From: RGIG1959 sp051877215
GTDB lineage: Bacteria > Bacillota > Clostridia > Oscillospirales > Acutalibacteraceae
DNA length: 7,596 bases
Direction of reading: 5' to 3'
Assembly (NCBI GenBank): GCA_051877215.1
Contig: JBJEIR010000180.1
Coordinates: 1 to 7,596, forward strand
Position numbers and translations under genes: made by a program. The notes below the pieces were generated by a model that saw nothing but the letters and a program-made list of their open reading frames with translations, was not told the DNA's origin and ran no database searches. Positions 5,581 through 7,596 of this stretch are shown here, one piece after another; positions within the stretch are counted from its first letter, which is position 1, and every line of letters starts with the position of its first letter.

Positions 5581-6309
5581 TTATTTGATCAAAACCGCCG
5601 TAATATTGTCGCTTCCTCCGGCACGATTGGCCGCCGCAATCAGCCTATCGGGCGCATTTGTTTTATCCGACAAACGCAGAATGGCGGCGATCTCCTCGGG
5701 TTCAACCATATTGGTCAGCCCGTCGGTACACATCAACAGCGATGCCCCTTTTGACAGATGCAGTTCGGTAAAATCGCACGCCACCGTCACATCCACCCCG
5801 AGCGCGCGCGTAATCAAATTACGGCGCGGATGTGTCTTGGCTTCCTCAGGTGTAATCTGCCCTCGTTCAACCATTTGCTGCACCATGGAATGATCGCGCG
5901 TGATTTGTTCGATGTGATGATCAGCCGTTATCATATATGCGCGGCTGTCTCCCACATGCGCAATCAACACCTCTTGCTCCATGACAACCGCCATGACAAG
6001 CGTTGTCCCCATACCGCGCAGATCGATATCTGCGCTTGCGCGGTCGTAAATTTCAATGTTGGCCGCCGCGATAGCGCTTTCAAGCACATTTTGCATAGAC
6101 GCCATGCTCATGCCTTTGCGATAGGAATCGGTTATACGGGAGGCGATCGTACGAATGGCAACCGTCGATGCGACATTTCCGCCGTTGGCGCCGCCCATTC
6201 CGTCGCACACGACCGCAAAGATCACTTTATCCGACAATCTGCCGCAGACATAAGCGTCCTGATTGGTCGAGCGAAGCCGTCCGATATCCGTTTTCCCGAC
6301 CGCCGTCAT
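5581..6309 (-). CDS. prpC: PP2C-family Ser/Thr phosphatase (PrpC/Stp)
   Basis: Metal-dependent (Mn/Mg) cytoplasmic phosphatase that removes phosphates placed by the adjacent PASTA kinase, including those on the kinase itself. The 242 residues carry the full PPM/PP2C motif set: TNQD (15-18), CDGMGGANGG (35-44), GMGTTL (99-104), HVGDSRAY (118-125), RDHS (138-141), RNLITRALG (163-171), CTDGL (194-198) and GGSDNITAV (231-239). The metal ligands D36, D121, D196 and D234 are all present, so the enzyme should be active. The length fits the compact bacterial class without extra domains. AAAAGGGGGG (6325-6316) lies 6 bases before the ATG. In B. subtilis prpC and prkC overlap; here 70 bases separate them. 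A promoter candidate lies just upstream, so the pair may be expressed apart from rlmN. Confidence 0.97.
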   Translation of the reverse strand: MTAVGKTDIGRLRSTNQDAYVCGRLSDKVIFAVVCDGMGGANGGNVASTVAIRTIASRITDSYRKGMSMASMQNVLESAIAAANIEIYDRASADIDLRGMGTTLVMAVVMEQEVLIAHVGDSRAYMITADHHIEQITRDHSMVQQMVERGQITPEEAKTHPRRNLITRALGVDVTVACDFTELHLSKGASLLMCTDGLTNMVEPEEIAAILRLSDKTNAPDRLIAAANRAGGSDNITAVLIK

Positions 6310-6342
6310 ACCGATCCCCCCTTTTCTGTCATATGTGAGGTT

Positions 6343-6351
6343 ATTATAGCA
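6343..6351 (-). promoter_or_regulatory. Extended -10 promoter candidate upstream of prpC
   Basis: TGCTATAAT on the minus strand: a perfect TATAAT (6348-6343) preceded by TGn, the extended -10 motif that can replace a good -35. The best -35 is weak (TTGCGC at 6372-6367, 18-base spacer). An AT-rich tract (about 6397-6373) lies upstream. It is in the 133-base gap between rlmN and prpC and would give a leader of about 28 bases. Confidence 0.6.
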
Positions 6352-6442
6352 CAGTGCACCCTATTCGCGCAAATATTTATATAAAAATTTTCAGAAGCTT
6401 CGTTTTTCAATATAAAAGCAGCACGCAACGGAAACAGAAAAA

Positions 6443-7492
6443 TCAGGTTTCCTTTTGTTCGTGCCTTCTGAGCTGTCCGCAGCTTGCGTTGATATCCGCC
6501 CCGAGCGTACGCCGCACCGTCACATTGATCCCGTTTTGCTCCAGAATACGGCAAAAAGCAGAAAGACGCGCGGCACGGCTTCTGCGATACGGCGTACCGT
6601 CTACCGGATTGACGGGGATCAGATTGACATGGCAAAGCATACCGCGCAGCTTCTGCGCCAGCTCCCGCGCGCACGCATCCGTATCCGTCAAGCCGTCCAC
6701 CATCGCATATTCAAAAGAAATTCGCCGCCCCGTATGACGCACATAACGGCGGCAGCAGGAGAGCAGCTCGTCCACCGACCACCTTTTGGCGACCGGCATA
6801 AGCTGCCTGCGCAGCTCATCGTTAGGCGCATGGAGAGAGACGGACAGGGTCAGCTGTAAATTTTTCTCCATCAGTTGTTCGATTTTGTCTACAAGGCCGC
6901 AGGTGGAAAGAGAAATATGCCGCATCCCGATCTGCACGCCGCCCGGCGCGTTTACCATTTCAAGGAAGCGCATCACATTGTCAAAATTATCCAGCGGCTC
7001 ACCCATTCCCATCAACACGATGGACGAGACGCGCACCCCGTGATCCGCCTGCGCCGCTTCAATCTGTGCAAGAATCTCCGACGGCAGTAAATTGCGTATC
7101 AATCCTCCTTTTCCCGTTGCGCAAAAAGAACAGCCCATGCGGCATCCGACCTGTGTGGAGAGGCATTGCGACCAGCCGTGATGATACTGCATCAGGACCG
7201 ATTCAACCGTCTCACCGTCATTAAGCGAAAAGAGATATTTCACCGTGTTATCGAGTTTAGAGACCAATTTGCGTGCAACGGTCACATGCGGAATATCATA
7301 TCGAAGCGCCAACTGTCGGCGCAAAGCAAGCGGCAAATTGCGCATTTCGTCAAAAGAGGTCACGCCGTTGTCCAGCCAAGCGGTTATCTGCGCCGCCCGA
7401 AAGGCGGGCAACCCCTCGGCAACAAGCAGGTCGCGGCGCTGTTCCGCCGACATCGATTTTATATCCGTTTTCGCACAGCCGGCGCCGCTCAT
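6443..7492 (-). CDS. rlmN: RlmN, dual-specificity 23S rRNA/tRNA adenine-C2 methyltransferase
   Basis: A radical-SAM enzyme that makes 2-methyladenosine at A2503 of 23S rRNA and A37 of some tRNAs (E. coli numbering), tuning proofreading at the peptidyl-transferase centre. The 349 residues show the 4Fe-4S motif C117-RMG-C121-SF-C124 within GCRMGCSFCATGKGG, GMGEPLDNF (162-170) for SAM binding, STCGL (196-200) and SVSLHAPND (217-225). The C-terminal C338 (in INASCGQL) is the cysteine that carries the methyl group in this family. The second Met is chosen as start: AAGGAG (7505-7500) is 7 bases from the ATG at 7492 but only 1 from the ATG at 7498, and 7492 overlaps the upstream stop codon as ATGA. 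RlmN rather than the resistance enzyme Cfr is favoured by its place in this housekeeping cluster. No convincing terminator follows. Confidence 0.97.
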   Translation of the reverse strand: MSGAGCAKTDIKSMSAEQRRDLLVAEGLPAFRAAQITAWLDNGVTSFDEMRNLPLALRRQLALRYDIPHVTVARKLVSKLDNTVKYLFSLNDGETVESVLMQYHHGWSQCLSTQVGCRMGCSFCATGKGGLIRNLLPSEILAQIEAAQADHGVRVSSIVLMGMGEPLDNFDNVMRFLEMVNAPGGVQIGMRHISLSTCGLVDKIEQLMEKNLQLTLSVSLHAPNDELRRQLMPVAKRWSVDELLSCCRRYVRHTGRRISFEYAMVDGLTDTDACARELAQKLRGMLCHVNLIPVNPVDGTPYRRSRAARLSAFCRILEQNGINVTVRRTLGADINASCGQLRRHEQKET

Positions 7493-7596
7493 AAACATTC
7501 TCCTTTTTGAAAAGATGCCATAAAAAAGCCGTCTGTGCCGTACACAAAGGGCAGCAGCGTGATATCCACCGGCCCGTGCGCATCGGAAAGCGTGAC
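7489..7596 (-). CDS. rsmB: C-terminal end of RsmB-like 16S rRNA cytosine-C5 methyltransferase (partial)
   Basis: Only the last 35 codons and the stop are in the window; the 5' part lies beyond the right edge. The frame reads VTLSDAHGPVDITLLPF and then YGTDGFFMASFQK. The final LLP...GTDGFFxAxF signature is characteristic of the C-terminus of the RsmB/Sun and RsmF family of SAM-dependent RNA m5C methyltransferases, where it forms the last beta strands of the catalytic domain. The position directly upstream of rlmN is the usual place of rsmB (sun) in Firmicutes. The stop TGA overlaps the chosen rlmN ATG. The rlmN ribosome binding site lies inside this reading frame. The identification rests on a short stretch plus synteny. 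Confidence 0.82.
   Translation of the reverse strand, partial: VTLSDAHGPVDITLLPFVYGTDGFFMASFQKGECL
7500..7505 (-). promoter_or_regulatory. Ribosome binding site fixing the rlmN start
   Basis: AAGGAG ends 7 bases before the ATG at 7492 and 1 base before the ATG at 7498, so the shorter protein is the likely product. Confidence 0.8.

Noticed and set aside
1..7596. CRISPR arrays, tRNA or rRNA genes, insertion sequences, phage or defence genes
   Set aside because: No regularly spaced repeats, no tRNA-like cloverleaf or rRNA segment, and no transposase or integrase motifs noticed on either strand; apart from the potA leader the content is housekeeping.

Overview
The window reads as a chromosomal housekeeping region of a Gram-positive, probably endospore-forming bacterium of the Clostridia, perhaps Oscillospirales. 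The reasons are the gene order rsmB-rlmN-prpC-prkC-rsgA-thiN-spoVM, the three-PASTA-domain Ser/Thr kinase, strong purine-rich ribosome binding sites and a G+C content that looks close to half. The taxonomic placement is inferred. Every gene I can support lies on the minus strand, so the window is described from right to left.

Right part, 7596 to 6443: the last 35 codons of the 16S rRNA cytosine methyltransferase gene rsmB run into rlmN, a radical-SAM 23S rRNA/tRNA adenine methyltransferase, with an ATGA overlap. A 133-base gap follows, holding an extended -10 promoter candidate.

Middle part, 6309 to 1921: a signalling pair (PP2C phosphatase prpC and PASTA kinase prkC) is followed by the ribosome-assembly GTPase rsgA and by thiN (thiamine pyrophosphokinase). 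Genes are tightly spaced or overlapping except for 70 bases between prpC and prkC. In Bacillus subtilis the same block is rlmN-prpC-prkC-rsgA-rpe-thiN-spoVM; here rpe is absent and rsgA overlaps thiN directly. The kinase carries HQD instead of the usual HRD in its catalytic loop.

Operon end, 1852 to 1564: after thiN come two very small genes that are easy to miss. One encodes a 48-residue hydrophobic protein with two predicted membrane segments. The other encodes a 29-residue protein that matches SpoVM, the sporulation peptide that recognises the curved forespore membrane. A perfect 15-bp hairpin terminator starts at the spoVM stop codon.

Left part, 1563 to 1: about 520 bases without a convincing gene precede potA, the ATPase of a spermidine/putrescine ABC importer, which runs off the left edge. 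Within this gap a good sigma-A-type promoter lies about 300 bases upstream of potA. The implied long leader RNA can form several hairpins, one of which would place the potA ribosome binding site in its loop. I do not recognise it as a known riboswitch class, and it is the best candidate here for something undescribed.
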